Source of the DNA: Planotetraspora mira
GTDB lineage: Bacteria > Actinomycetota > Actinomycetes > Streptosporangiales > Streptosporangiaceae
Length of the DNA: 64,000 bases
Direction: 5' to 3'
NCBI RefSeq assembly: GCF_016863275.1
Contig: NZ_BOOO01000013.1
Location: forward strand, 62,001-126,000
In this document: in pieces, positions 50,031 through 58,835 of the stretch
How the letters are laid out: each line of letters opens with the position of its first letter
How positions within the stretch are numbered: the stretch's first letter is position 1
Position numbers and translations under genes: made by a program
Notes under the pieces: model-generated
Databases searched by the model: none
What the model saw: only the letters and a program-made list of their open reading frames with translations
Told to the model about the DNA's origin: nothing

Positions 50031-53000
50031 TCAGGTGCTCAGCGACCGTCGTGCTTCGTCGATCCAGCGGGGCACGCCGACCCGCTCCGCCACCCCGAGC
50101 GCCGTCTCGTAGTGCTCACGGGCGGGCAGGCCGAGCCGTACGGCGAGATCGCCGAGAGTCCTGGCCACCGGCCACAGGGCGACCACGCCGGTTCCCGCCC
50201 CGGCGATGCGGTCGCGGAACGGCACGAGCCTCTCGTAGGCCTCCTTCATCCGGTCGGCGTCGTCGAGCAGCATCCCGGCGAGCGCCCGCCAGATGAGCGC
50301 GAGCTCGTACAGGAAGTCGGTGCGCACCGGCTCCCGTCCGGCCGCGATGACCTGGGCGTCCTTCAGGTGGCCCGCGGACGCGAGCGCCACGGCGTAGGCG
50401 TCGAGCGTCCACTTGGCTCCGCGGTGATGCGCCTCGGCGAGCGGCTCGGCCATCTCCGCGGCGCGTCCGTCGACGAGGTGCAGGCAGAAGGTCGCGATCA
50501 GCGGCAGGTCCTGGCGGCCCTCCAGCATGCCCGCCCGGGCCGTCAGCCTGGCCGCGTTGCGGTAGGCCCGCTCGGCTTCCGCGTAGTCGCCGGTGATCAT
50601 CAGGCGCTGCCCGGCGTACCAGGCGCCGACGGCGGCCGGGGCCGGCAGGTCGTACTGGCGTCCGAGTGACTCGGCCTCCGCCAGGTGTCCGTCGGCCTCG
50701 GCGAAGTCGCCGCGCGCCGCCGCGCATTCGAGCAGCACGAGGTGGGCCAGCGCCCGGACGGCGATCTGTCCTGATTCCGCGCCGACCCTGAGCAGTTCGC
50801 GGCCGATGGTCTCCCGCTCGTCGACCTGCGTCATCGTGTAGGACTGGCGCAGCCTGCCGCTGAGCGCCACCGCCAGCAGGGCCGGGTCGCCGCTCGAGCG
50901 GGCCAGCTCCTCCGCCTCCAGCGACGCCTGGTATCCCCGCTGGGTGGCGGAGCCCTCCAGTTCGAGCGCCAGCGTGGCCAGCAGGCTCGCCCGCAGCGAC
51001 TGCTCGCCCGGAGGCAACTCGACCAGGGCCTTCTCGGTGACGTCGACGATCTCCCAGGCGGTCCTGGTGAAGTCGCGGGCGATCCCCTTGTGCGGGACCG
51101 CGAGGGCCGCCGCGATCCGCGCCGTCAACTCCATGTCGCCGAGCGGAAGGGCGACGTTCATGGCCTCTCGCCGCAGGCCGCGCGCGGCGGTCATGTCACC
51201 GCCCAGGGCCAGCGCCCTGATGTGCCTGAGCTGAAGCTCCAGCCGCTCCCTGACGGGCCCGTGCCCCCCGTGGGCGCGGTCGAGGGCGGTGACGGCCTGC
51301 TGCCACAACGACGCCGCCTCGCGGTGCGCGAAACGACGCTCGGCCTGTTCGGCGGCGAGACCGGCGTACCAGCCGGCCTTCGCCGCGCTGTCCGCGGTGC
51401 CCGCGGCGTCGTAGTGGTGGGCCATCGCCGCCACGTCGCCCGGATTGCGCCGCTCGATCACGGACGCCACGGCCGCGTGCAGCCGGGACCGGCGCAACCG
51501 CGAGGCGTCGGAGTACAGGGTGTCCCTGACCAGGTCGTGGTCGAAGCGGAGCAGGCCGGTGCCCGGCTCGGTGACGAGCCCGGCGAGCAGCGCGGCCTCG
51601 ACGGCGTCCACCACCGCGTCCTCGTCGCCCGAGACGTCGACCAGCACGTCGACGTCGACGTCGCGCCCGATCACCGCCGCCTGGAGCAGCACCTGCTGCG
51701 CCCGCTCGGGCAGCCGCGCGATCCTCCTGCGCAGGACGTCGCGGACCCCGGACGGCACCTCGGAGATGTCGGCCTCGGCCTCGAACAGGCGGACCGTCTC
51801 CTTGACGAAGAAGGGGTTGCCGCCGGCCCGCTCGACGATCGTGGTGACGACCTCGTCGTCCACGTCGTGCACACAGGTCGCCCTGACCAGCTCGGCCACC
51901 GACGCGTCGTCGAGCCCGTCGAGGCCCACCCGCACGGGACCGAGCCTGGCCAGCGCCGCGAGCACGTCCTGCTGCTGGTCGTTCAGCTCGCCGTCACGGC
52001 AGGTCACGACCATTAGCACCCGGCTGGCGGCCAGCAGGCTGGGCAGCGCGCGCAGCAGCGCGAGCGTCTGGTCGTCGGCCCAGTGCAGGTCCTCCAGGAC
52101 GATCAGCAGCGGGGCCTCGCGCGCGACCGCCGACAGGTAGCCGCCGACCGCCCGGTGCAGGCGGAATCCGCCCGACGCCTCGTCGTCTCCCGTGTCCGGC
52201 GCCGCGTCGTCGAGCAGGGGCGCCAGTAGGGCGGCGTACTCGCCCGCACCGCGCCGTGCGACCAGGGCCCGCAGCACCTCGACCCACGCCCAGCCGGGAG
52301 GCGTCGCGCTGCTGTCCGGGCAGCCGCCGCCGGCCGCGATCCAGCCGCCGTCTTCCAGCAGGCCGGACAACTGGCGCACCAGCGTCGTCTTGCCCGCGCC
52401 CGGGTCTCCGTTGACGACGGCGACCGTGAACCGGCCCGCCCCGGCCCGCGGCGCCGCGGCCCGCAACATGTCCAGTTCGCCGTCACGGCCCACGAAGGGC
52501 TCGGGCTCCAACGGAGGCAGATCCACCGCCTCGAACGACCGGGGCGGCCAGGTCGCGCCGATCTCCACGGTCCGGCGGGCCGCCGGGGCGGCGAGGTCGA
52601 GTGCGGGGTCCTGCGACAGGATGCCGGACTCCAGCTTCCGCAACGCCGGGCCCGGGTCGATGCCGAGCTCGTCGGACAGGATCGTGCGGGCCTTGCGGAT
52701 CGCGGCGAGCGCGTCTCCCTGTCGTCCGCACCGGTAGAGCCCGAGCGCGAGCAGCCGCCAGCCCTCCTCGCGCAGGGCGTGCTCGGTGGTCATCGCCTCG
52801 AGGTCGGGCACGGTCTCGGCGTGCAGGCCCATCCGCAGCCCGGCGTCGGCGTGCCGTTCGCGGGCCACGAGCCGGAGCTCGCTCAGCCTGGCCACCTCCG
52901 CCTCGGCCCACGACTGGTCGGCGAAGCCGGAATACGGCGTGCCCTGCCACAGCCCGAGGGCGGACCCGAGCCTGGCCCTGGCCGAGGCGGGGTCGTCCTC

Positions 53001-53363
53001 GAGCCACTCCCCGGCCGAGCGGACGGTCGCCTCGAAGCGCAGCGCGTCGACCTGTTCGGCCGCGGTGCGCAGGGCGTAGCCGGAGGCCACCGTCACCAGC
53101 AGGCGGTTCGGCCCGCCGCGCGGGCGGTTCGGCTCGAGCACGCGGCGCAGCCGCGAGATGTAGACCTGCAGCCCCGACTGCGCTCCCTTGGCGGCGTCGT
53201 CGTCCCACAGGTCGAACAGCAGCGTGTCCACGGGGACGACCTGCCCCCGTGCGACGAGCAGGCGGGCGAGGACGGCACGCTGCCGAAGGCCGCCGAGGTC
53301 GATGAGGCCGGCGTCGCCGTCGGCCTCCACCGGGCCGAGGACCCGGAACGTGATCGGGCTCAT
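50031..53363 (-). CDS. AfsR/SARP-type regulator with BTAD and ATPase domains
   Basis: 1110 residues. The OmpR-type DNA-binding domain (about 1-95: FRVLGPVEADGDAG...LRQRAVLARLLV), the BTAD helices (about 95-245: RFEATVRSAGEWL..., LYRCGRQGDALAAIRKAR) and an AAA/STAND ATPase (Walker A GDPGAGKTT with K325, Walker B LLIVLEDLHWADD) are followed by about 550 residues of helical TPR-like repeats. These proteins activate secondary metabolite or developmental genes and often respond to ATP/ADP and phosphorylation by AfsK-like kinases. The C-terminal repeats should receive the signal. ATG 53363 begins directly at the DNA-binding domain. No biosynthetic cluster is adjacent. Confidence 0.92.
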   Translation of the reverse strand: MSPITFRVLGPVEADGDAGLIDLGGLRQRAVLARLLVARGQVVPVDTLLFDLWDDDAAKGAQSGLQVYISRLRRVLEPNRPRGGPNRLLVTVASGYALRTAAEQVDALRFEATVRSAGEWLEDDPASARARLGSALGLWQGTPYSGFADQSWAEAEVARLSELRLVARERHADAGLRMGLHAETVPDLEAMTTEHALREEGWRLLALGLYRCGRQGDALAAIRKARTILSDELGIDPGPALRKLESGILSQDPALDLAAPAARRTVEIGATWPPRSFEAVDLPPLEPEPFVGRDGELDMLRAAAPRAGAGRFTVAVVNGDPGAGKTTLVRQLSGLLEDGGWIAAGGGCPDSSATPPGWAWVEVLRALVARRGAGEYAALLAPLLDDAAPDTGDDEASGGFRLHRAVGGYLSAVAREAPLLIVLEDLHWADDQTLALLRALPSLLAASRVLMVVTCRDGELNDQQQDVLAALARLGPVRVGLDGLDDASVAELVRATCVHDVDDEVVTTIVERAGGNPFFVKETVRLFEAEADISEVPSGVRDVLRRRIARLPERAQQVLLQAAVIGRDVDVDVLVDVSGDEDAVVDAVEAALLAGLVTEPGTGLLRFDHDLVRDTLYSDASRLRRSRLHAAVASVIERRNPGDVAAMAHHYDAAGTADSAAKAGWYAGLAAEQAERRFAHREAASLWQQAVTALDRAHGGHGPVRERLELQLRHIRALALGGDMTAARGLRREAMNVALPLGDMELTARIAAALAVPHKGIARDFTRTAWEIVDVTEKALVELPPGEQSLRASLLATLALELEGSATQRGYQASLEAEELARSSGDPALLAVALSGRLRQSYTMTQVDERETIGRELLRVGAESGQIAVRALAHLVLLECAAARGDFAEADGHLAEAESLGRQYDLPAPAAVGAWYAGQRLMITGDYAEAERAYRNAARLTARAGMLEGRQDLPLIATFCLHLVDGRAAEMAEPLAEAHHRGAKWTLDAYAVALASAGHLKDAQVIAAGREPVRTDFLYELALIWRALAGMLLDDADRMKEAYERLVPFRDRIAGAGTGVVALWPVARTLGDLAVRLGLPAREHYETALGVAERVGVPRWIDEARRSLST

Positions 53364-53541
53364 CGGGTGGTCGTCCCGCGCCCGGCCGTACGGATGGTCA
53401 GGGGTGCCCGCCCGGGCGATCGCCGTGCGTCGTACGCGTCCGCTGCCACTTGCCCACACATGTCAGCCGTAACGGTATGCGCGCTCGCGAAGGGGGCACA
53501 AGGTCTTTCCGGATCCGGGCATCATCGCTCTCGCGGCACGG

Positions 53542-54615
53542 TCACGTCGTCTGCGCGCGCGCCGGCGTCCGCCGGTCCTCCATCGACCGGCTGTCGCGCC
53601 TGCGGAGCAGCGACCACGCGCCGAGCGCCAGCGCGCCCCACGGGATCTCGATGGTGTAGGTCCAGAAGCCGAACAGGATGGCGGCCGCGGTCGCTCCGCT
53701 CGCGGGCTGCCCGAAGGCGCCGATCAGCAGGGCGGCCACGCCGCCCTCCATGATCCCCGCGCCGCTCGGCGTGATGACGGCAGAGGTCAGCACGCGGCTC
53801 AGCGCGAACACGGCGACCGTCTCCGCGGGGCCGGGATAGGAGTCCGTCGCCACGAGGCAGCAGGCCATGATCGCGCACTGGAGGGCGAGGAAGGCGATCA
53901 TGCCCAGCGAAAGTCCCGCCCACTTCCGGTGGATGATCTCCGTGGTGTCCCGGCGGAGCCGGTCGATCGCCGCGGAGGCGGCGTGCTCGGCGGGCCGGAA
54001 CCGGCGGGGGGCGAGCCGGAGTAGCCCGTCGAGCGCCCGGCTGAGGACCGCCGCGGCACGGTCCCAGTAGAGGGCCGCCGCCACGACGGCGACCAGGCCG
54101 ACGATGGACGCGGCCCCGGCCCACCCGGCGTTCGCGACGGTCGAGTTGGCGGCCTTGCCGGCGATCAGCAGGCCGGCGATGCCGACGGCCGGCAGCAGGA
54201 ACCTGAACAGAGTGTTCCAGATACCCGTGACCAGCGTGTAGACCACGATGGGCCGGTTGGCGAACCCCCAGCCGCGGGTCATCCCGAAGGTGAGGGCGAC
54301 CCCCGCCGCGCCGCCGAACGGGAGCAGGTTGCTGACCGCGCTCCCCGCCCCGTTGAGGGTCAGGGCCTGGAGGTGGCTGAGACCGGGCAGCGCCGAGGTC
54401 ATCACGAAGGTGTACGCCCAGAGACTCGCCAGCCACAACACGGTCATCAGCAGGACCGTGTGCCAGCTCAGCCTGCCGAACTCGCGCCCGATCTCGTGCC
54501 AGCTGACCTTGGCGCCGGTCAGCGTGTGCACGATCCAGGGCAGGTAGACGACGAGCGCGACGGCCAGCGCAAGGGACAGCGCGGACAGCGCGACACGCAG
54601 CCACTTGTTGTTCAC
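53542..54615 (-). CDS. Flippase-like membrane protein (lysylphosphatidylglycerol synthase TM family)
   Basis: 357 residues, about eight helices, UPF0104/LPG_synthase_TM pattern: GAGSAVSNLLPFGGAAGVAL, TPSGAGIMEGGVAALLIG. The soluble aminoacyl-transferase half of MprF is absent, so this is the stand-alone flippase-like form, probably moving a lipid or lipid-linked sugar across the membrane. The start is GTG 54615. It follows on the same strand as the PIG-L gene (85 bp gap), and a glycosyltransferase lies next to that, which fits work on a lipid-linked glycan. Confidence 0.85.
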   Translation of the reverse strand: MNNKWLRVALSALSLALAVALVVYLPWIVHTLTGAKVSWHEIGREFGRLSWHTVLLMTVLWLASLWAYTFVMTSALPGLSHLQALTLNGAGSAVSNLLPFGGAAGVALTFGMTRGWGFANRPIVVYTLVTGIWNTLFRFLLPAVGIAGLLIAGKAANSTVANAGWAGAASIVGLVAVVAAALYWDRAAAVLSRALDGLLRLAPRRFRPAEHAASAAIDRLRRDTTEIIHRKWAGLSLGMIAFLALQCAIMACCLVATDSYPGPAETVAVFALSRVLTSAVITPSGAGIMEGGVAALLIGAFGQPASGATAAAILFGFWTYTIEIPWGALALGAWSLLRRRDSRSMEDRRTPARAQTT

Positions 54616-54700
54616 TCGAGATGCCCCCAGTCGTCCTTGGTCGCCTCAAGTGTGCCGGGAGATCGGTTACGCGGACTCCTCCTGACGGAGGATCGGCCCC

Positions 54701-55498
54701 CTAGGGGTTGCCGAAGGGATGCCTGAGGCGGGTGCCAGGGGGCAGCCCCCGCTGGACGAACCACTCGGTCCCGAACACGTACCGGTAGATCGGCGCCGGG
54801 ATCCTGAGCATGGCGCCGAGCGTCCGGTCCCCGTTTCCGCCGCTGGCCTGGGTGGCGTGCGCGGCCATGGCGGTCCGCTTGGCCCTGGTGTGCCTGCGGA
54901 CGTTCACCCGGTGGGTGATGGTCTCCCCGGCGGAGTAGGCCCTCTCGAAGCTCCTGACGTCGAGCGCCGGATAGAAACGGGCCGCGAGCCGCACTCCCTT
55001 GACGAGCCAGTCCCGGTTCACCGTCGCCTCCAGCACGATCGGCGTTCCGGCGATCTCGGCCGCCCGGCTGCCGACCCGGTACACCTGGACGTGGTCCGGG
55101 TGCCCGTAGCCGCCGGAGGGGTCGTAGATCGTCACCAGGTCGGCCGTCTCCTCCTTGAGGATCGCGGCGAGTCGCTGTGCGGCCTCCTCGATGTCGACGT
55201 CGATGAACGCGTTGTCCGCCCGGTCGTCCGCCACCCCGCCGTCGATCGCCAGGCCCGAATCGCCGTATCCCAGCTGCACGACCCGGGCGCAGCCGAGCGC
55301 CGCCGCCGAGCTGCGCAGCTCGTCCATCCTCGCCTTGCCGAGCTCCTCGCCGTGGGGGAGCTCCGCGAGGCCGCGCTCTCCCGCGGTCGCGACGACGAGC
55401 ACGACCCGATGCCCCTCGTCCGCCAGCATCGCCATGGTCCCCGCGGTCAGCAGGGCCTCGTCATCCGGATGGGCGTGGAAGAACACCGCTGTTTTCAT
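54701..55498 (-). CDS. PIG-L family N-acetyl-sugar deacetylase
   Basis: 265 residues. The zinc motif AHPDDE (9-14) and the second motif YGHPDHVQV give the LmbE/PIG-L fold. Such enzymes remove acetyl groups from GlcNAc-inositol, GlcNAc-malate or glycopeptide sugars. MshB and Mca share the fold, but extra motifs to name them are not visible here. ATG 55498 starts at the family N-terminus. The gene is divergent from a GT4 glycosyltransferase and may act on its product. Confidence 0.88.
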   Translation of the reverse strand: MKTAVFFHAHPDDEALLTAGTMAMLADEGHRVVLVVATAGERGLAELPHGEELGKARMDELRSSAAALGCARVVQLGYGDSGLAIDGGVADDRADNAFIDVDIEEAAQRLAAILKEETADLVTIYDPSGGYGHPDHVQVYRVGSRAAEIAGTPIVLEATVNRDWLVKGVRLAARFYPALDVRSFERAYSAGETITHRVNVRRHTRAKRTAMAAHATQASGGNGDRTLGAMLRIPAPIYRYVFGTEWFVQRGLPPGTRLRHPFGNP

Positions 55499-55648
55499 CC
55501 CGTTACGCCGAACGTTGTCATGGTGCTCCACGAAATGTTGTCCCGGTCCCTGCCCCATGATCCCACGTGGCGGTTCACGCTCACGGTCCACCCTCCCGGG
55601 GCACACCGGCGGTTTGATGGGCGCCGCGCGCTCTGTCACGCTGGCCCG

Positions 55649-56782
55649 GTGAGGATCCTTCACGTCAGTGACTGCTACCTCCCACGGCTCGGGGGAATCG
55701 AGGTGCAGGTCGCCGACCTCGTCAGAGTGCAGCGGGAGGCAGGCCACAACGTCGAGGTGGCCACGGCGACGACGGGGGAGAGCCTGCCCGGCGTGCACCG
55801 CGTGGTGGCCTCCCTGCCCTTCGACCTGCCCGTGCACCCCCGCGGCACCACGCACCTGCTCCGGATGATGACCGCGCGGCGGCCCGACGTCGTCCATGTC
55901 CACGCGGGGGCGGCCTCGCCGTTCGCCTGGATGGGCGTGCGCGCCGCCGTGCGCGCGGGCCTGCCGGTGGTGGTGACCGTCCACAGCATGTGGGATCCCG
56001 TGACGCGGGGCGGTTACCGGGCGTTGCAGAGCGTGTTCCGGTGGCGCCGCTGGGGTCTGGTCGCCACCGCCGTGAGTGAGGCCGCGGCCCGTCCGATCAG
56101 GGCGGTGGCCGGGCCGCACGTGCCCGTCGTCGTCGTGTCGAACGGGCTCGACGTCTCGGCCTGGCGCCCCACCGGTGAGCCGGCGCACGAGGAGACGGTC
56201 CACGTGGTGGCGGTGGGGCGGCTGGCCCCGCGCAAGCAGCCGGTGCGGCTGCTCAAGCTGCTGGAGGCGGCGCGTGGCCGCGTGCCGGATGAGATCGCGA
56301 TGCGGGCGACCATCGTGGGCGACGGGCCCGCACGGGGACGCATGGAGCGGTACCTGCGGGCCCGGGGGATGGACTGGGTGTCGCTTCCCGGGCGGTTCAG
56401 CAGGGAGCAGATCAAGGTGCTGCTCGCCTCGGCCGACGTCTTCGTCGCCCCGGCGCCACGGGAGTCGTTCGGGCTGGCGGCCCTGGAGGCGCGCTCGGCG
56501 GGGATCCCCGTGGTGGCCCGGATGCAGAGCGGTGTGGCCGACTTCGTCCGTCCCGGCAAGGAGGGCCTGCTGGGGCGCACCTTCGACGAGCTGGTCACCT
56601 CGGTGGCGACACTGGCGCGAGACAGCGAGCTGCGCCATGCCATCGCCGGTCACAACCGGGAGACCGAACCGGTCAAGTCCTCCTGGCCCGCGGTTCTGGA
56701 GGGTTTCGGCCGCTGCTACGAACTCGCGGCTGAGACCTCCTCAGCGAGCCGGGGCCTCCCCGGTACGTCCGGACCCTTTTGA
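55649..56782 (+). CDS. Glycosyltransferase family 4
   Basis: 377 residues. GT-B fold with the donor domain motif VAPAPRESFGLAALEARSAGIPVVA (the E-x7-E signature is ESFGLAALE) and the N-terminal opening VRILHVSDCYLPRLGGIEVQV. VAVGRLAPRKQPVRLL marks the domain junction. It is a retaining transferase; sugar and acceptor are unknown. GTG 55649 is the first codon of the family start; a CACGCT about 10 bases upstream may be a -10 box for a leaderless message. The stop codon lies in the bidirectional hairpin at 56774-56806. Confidence 0.88.
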   Translation: MRILHVSDCYLPRLGGIEVQVADLVRVQREAGHNVEVATATTGESLPGVHRVVASLPFDLPVHPRGTTHLLRMMTARRPDVVHVHAGAASPFAWMGVRAAVRAGLPVVVTVHSMWDPVTRGGYRALQSVFRWRRWGLVATAVSEAAARPIRAVAGPHVPVVVVSNGLDVSAWRPTGEPAHEETVHVVAVGRLAPRKQPVRLLKLLEAARGRVPDEIAMRATIVGDGPARGRMERYLRARGMDWVSLPGRFSREQIKVLLASADVFVAPAPRESFGLAALEARSAGIPVVARMQSGVADFVRPGKEGLLGRTFDELVTSVATLARDSELRHAIAGHNRETEPVKSSWPAVLEGFGRCYELAAETSSASRGLPGTSGPF

Positions 56783-56806
56783 GAAGCCGGGGCCTCTCAA
56801 AAAGGG
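56774..56806. terminator. Bidirectional terminator containing two stop codons
   Basis: CCCTTTTGAGA (56774-56784) pairs with TCTCAAAAAGGG (56795-56806), one bulged base, 10-base loop. The left arm contains the glycosyltransferase TGA and the right arm the TGA of the 31-residue minus-strand gene, so both genes end inside the same hairpin. Confidence 0.8.
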
Positions 56807-56892
56807 AGGACCTTGCCCGAAGGGGTGCGCAGGTCGACGGGCTCGGGGTGCTTCGGTGGCCGGGGCCGGGGAATGATCTGCAACTTCTTCAT
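56797..56892 (-). CDS. 31-residue Pro-rich basic mini-protein
   Basis: The peptide begins MKKLQIIPRPRPPKHPEPVD and ends LRTPSGKVLPF. It has 7 Pro and many Lys/Arg, no Cys, and no membrane helix. A strong AGGAGG lies 10 bases before ATG 56892, and the stop is in a terminator, so it has the signs of a real gene despite its size. It lies 134 bp after the transglutaminase gene on the same strand, in a region where no other gene reads. It could be a substrate of the upstream ATP-grasp/alpha-E/transglutaminase set, a regulator, or a leaderless peptide. No homologue is known to me. Confidence 0.55.
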   Translation of the reverse strand: MKKLQIIPRPRPPKHPEPVDLRTPSGKVLPF

Positions 56893-57026
56893 CGGGGGCT
56901 GCCCTCCTCTCAAAACTCTTGGTGTCATGATTCCCACGAAATCATCGGGATTATCCTCGCCAGGCCATTTCCGCTTCACTTCTTGTTCTTGTACTGTGCG
57001 GGCGCCCGCAAACCCCTCGCGGGGCC

Positions 57027-57863
57027 TCATGCCAGCCGGGTCACCTCGACCGTCACCTCCTGGTTCTCGGCGGGCGGCCCCTGGTAGACGCCCTTGAGGG
57101 GTGGTACGTCCGAATAGTCCCTGCCGCGGGCGACGACGACGTGTCCCTCTCCGACCTCCGTCCTGTTGGTGGGGTCGAGGGCGGACCACTCGCCGGTCCA
57201 GTACTCGACCCAGGCGTGGCTCTGACCGACGACGCGGCGGCCGATCTCGGCCTCCCGCTGCGGATGGAGATATCCCGAGACGTATCGGGCCGGGATGCCC
57301 GCCGCGCGCATCAGGGCGACGGTGAGGTGGGACATGTCCTGGCAGACGCCCACGGCCTGGTCCCAGACCTCCTGGGCGCTGGTGAGCACGCCGGTGGCCC
57401 CGGGTGTGTACGCCACCCGGTCGTTCACGCTCCACGCGATCGCCTCGGCCGTCTCGTGCGGGTCGTGTCCCTCGGCGTGCTCCCGGACCGTGGCCGCGAG
57501 CTCCGGGGAGATCGAGCTCTGTGCGGTGGGGCGGAGCATCTCCGCCACCGGCCCGTCGACCGTGCGGAGCTCGCCCCAGCTCAGCGGCTTCCCGCGGGGA
57601 CGGGAGGCGGACGTCTCCACCCTGCTGACCGACTCGATCGTCAGCGACGTGTGGGCCTTCGGCAGGTCGAAGACGCTGACGAGCGTGCCCCAGTGGTCGA
57701 CGTAGGTCCAGATCGGGGTGGCGGGCCGGACGATCAGCCGCCTCTCCAGGGTGTTCTGCCTGCCGTCGTCCAGTGGCGTCATCCTGACCTCGTTGTAGGA
57801 CGCCGAGGCCGTTCCGTCGTACTCGAAGCCGGTGACGTGCCTGATCTTCACACGCCAGCCCAT
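57027..57863 (-). CDS. Transglutaminase-like cysteine protease-fold protein
   Basis: 278 residues. The N-terminal beta region (MGWRVKIRHVTGFEYDGTASASYNEVRMTP) is the bacterial transglutaminase-like N-domain. The catalytic triad is C174 (GVCQDMSH), H216 (SHAWVEYW) and D230 (ALDPTNR). The family cuts or joins amide bonds; members beside ATP-grasp and alpha-E proteins were proposed to process peptide tags. ATG 57863 follows AGGAGG by 6 bases. The start overlaps the alpha-E gene by 16 bp, so translation is coupled. Confidence 0.9.
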   Translation of the reverse strand: MGWRVKIRHVTGFEYDGTASASYNEVRMTPLDDGRQNTLERRLIVRPATPIWTYVDHWGTLVSVFDLPKAHTSLTIESVSRVETSASRPRGKPLSWGELRTVDGPVAEMLRPTAQSSISPELAATVREHAEGHDPHETAEAIAWSVNDRVAYTPGATGVLTSAQEVWDQAVGVCQDMSHLTVALMRAAGIPARYVSGYLHPQREAEIGRRVVGQSHAWVEYWTGEWSALDPTNRTEVGEGHVVVARGRDYSDVPPLKGVYQGPPAENQEVTVEVTRLA

Positions 57864-58822
57864 GAGGAGCCTCCTCTCACCCAGCTCGTCGGGGCGGTCT
57901 GCTGGAAGAAGCGGTCCGTGATCGCCAGGGCGGCGGCCGTCCCCGCCTCCTGCAGCGCGATGAGCAGTTGCGGAAGCTGGTCCTGCAGCGATGTCACGTC
58001 GGCGTACTCCAGCCCCATGCGGACCCGGCCGATCGCGGCCCGCGCCGAGTCGGTCATGCCCGCACGGTCGTGGTGGGGGGCCAGTTCGGCGAGGCACTGC
58101 TCGGCCGTCGCCAGGGCGTGCATGACCGACCGGGGGAACAGCCGGTCCAGCAGGAGGAACTCCAGGACCCTGGCCCTGTCGCCCCGATGGGTCCGGGTGA
58201 ACGACTCGTCCGCTCCGCAGGCCTCGAGCAGCAGCCGCCACGTCGCGGGCTCGGAGGTCGCCGTGGGCGAGCCGGAGACCGCGGAGTGGTGGACGGCGAG
58301 CAGGCGGGAGGTCATGTCGGCCCGTTCGAGGCTGCGCCCGAGCACGATGAACCGCCACCCGTCGTCCCTGCTCATGGTCGCGTCCGCCAGGCCGAAGAAC
58401 AGCGCCGACCGTTCGCGGACGTACCTGAGGTAACTGTGCGGTCCGAGCCGTTCGGCCGCGCCGCGCATGGCGGGCAGCCGGTTCCAGGTGACGTTGAGGC
58501 ACTCCCACGTCTCGCTGGAGATGATCTCCCGGACTCCCCGGGCGTTCTCTCTGGCCGCCCGCACGCACCCGGCGATGGAACTCGGGTCGGCCGAGTCGTA
58601 GGCCAGCCGCCTGACCAGGGTCTCGGTCGTCGGCGGCCCGGCTCCGTCGTGCCGGCCGTCGGCGTGGCCGAGGATCGCGAAGACGGCGGTGCCGTCCTCC
58701 TCGCCGGCGAGGGCCCGGTGGAGCGAGACGTCGAGGATCCGGGCGATGTCGTCGGCGCGCTCGACGTACCGCCCGATCCAGTACAGCGTCTCGGCGATCC
58801 GGCTGAGCAGCTCTCTGGTCAT
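57848..58822 (-). CDS. Alpha-E domain protein
   Basis: 324 residues, all-alpha. The start SRIAETLYWIGRYVERADDIARILDV is the alpha-E (DUF403) hallmark, with a second E-rich helix FIVLGRSLERADMTSRLL. Alpha-E proteins occur next to circularly permuted ATP-grasp enzymes and transglutaminases, and were proposed to take part in making or handling peptide amide bonds. The gene is 13 bp after the ATP-grasp stop and overlaps the transglutaminase start. Exact function unproven. Confidence 0.9.
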   Translation of the reverse strand: MTRELLSRIAETLYWIGRYVERADDIARILDVSLHRALAGEEDGTAVFAILGHADGRHDGAGPPTTETLVRRLAYDSADPSSIAGCVRAARENARGVREIISSETWECLNVTWNRLPAMRGAAERLGPHSYLRYVRERSALFFGLADATMSRDDGWRFIVLGRSLERADMTSRLLAVHHSAVSGSPTATSEPATWRLLLEACGADESFTRTHRGDRARVLEFLLLDRLFPRSVMHALATAEQCLAELAPHHDRAGMTDSARAAIGRVRMGLEYADVTSLQDQLPQLLIALQEAGTAAALAITDRFFQQTAPTSWVRGGSSWAGV

Positions 58823-58835
58823 CCCGTGTCCCCCG

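Noticed and set aside
50031-53363. Regulator at the edge of a secondary metabolite cluster
   Set aside because: No synthase, tailoring or export genes are next to it; the flanking genes are membrane-lipid and sugar-processing types.
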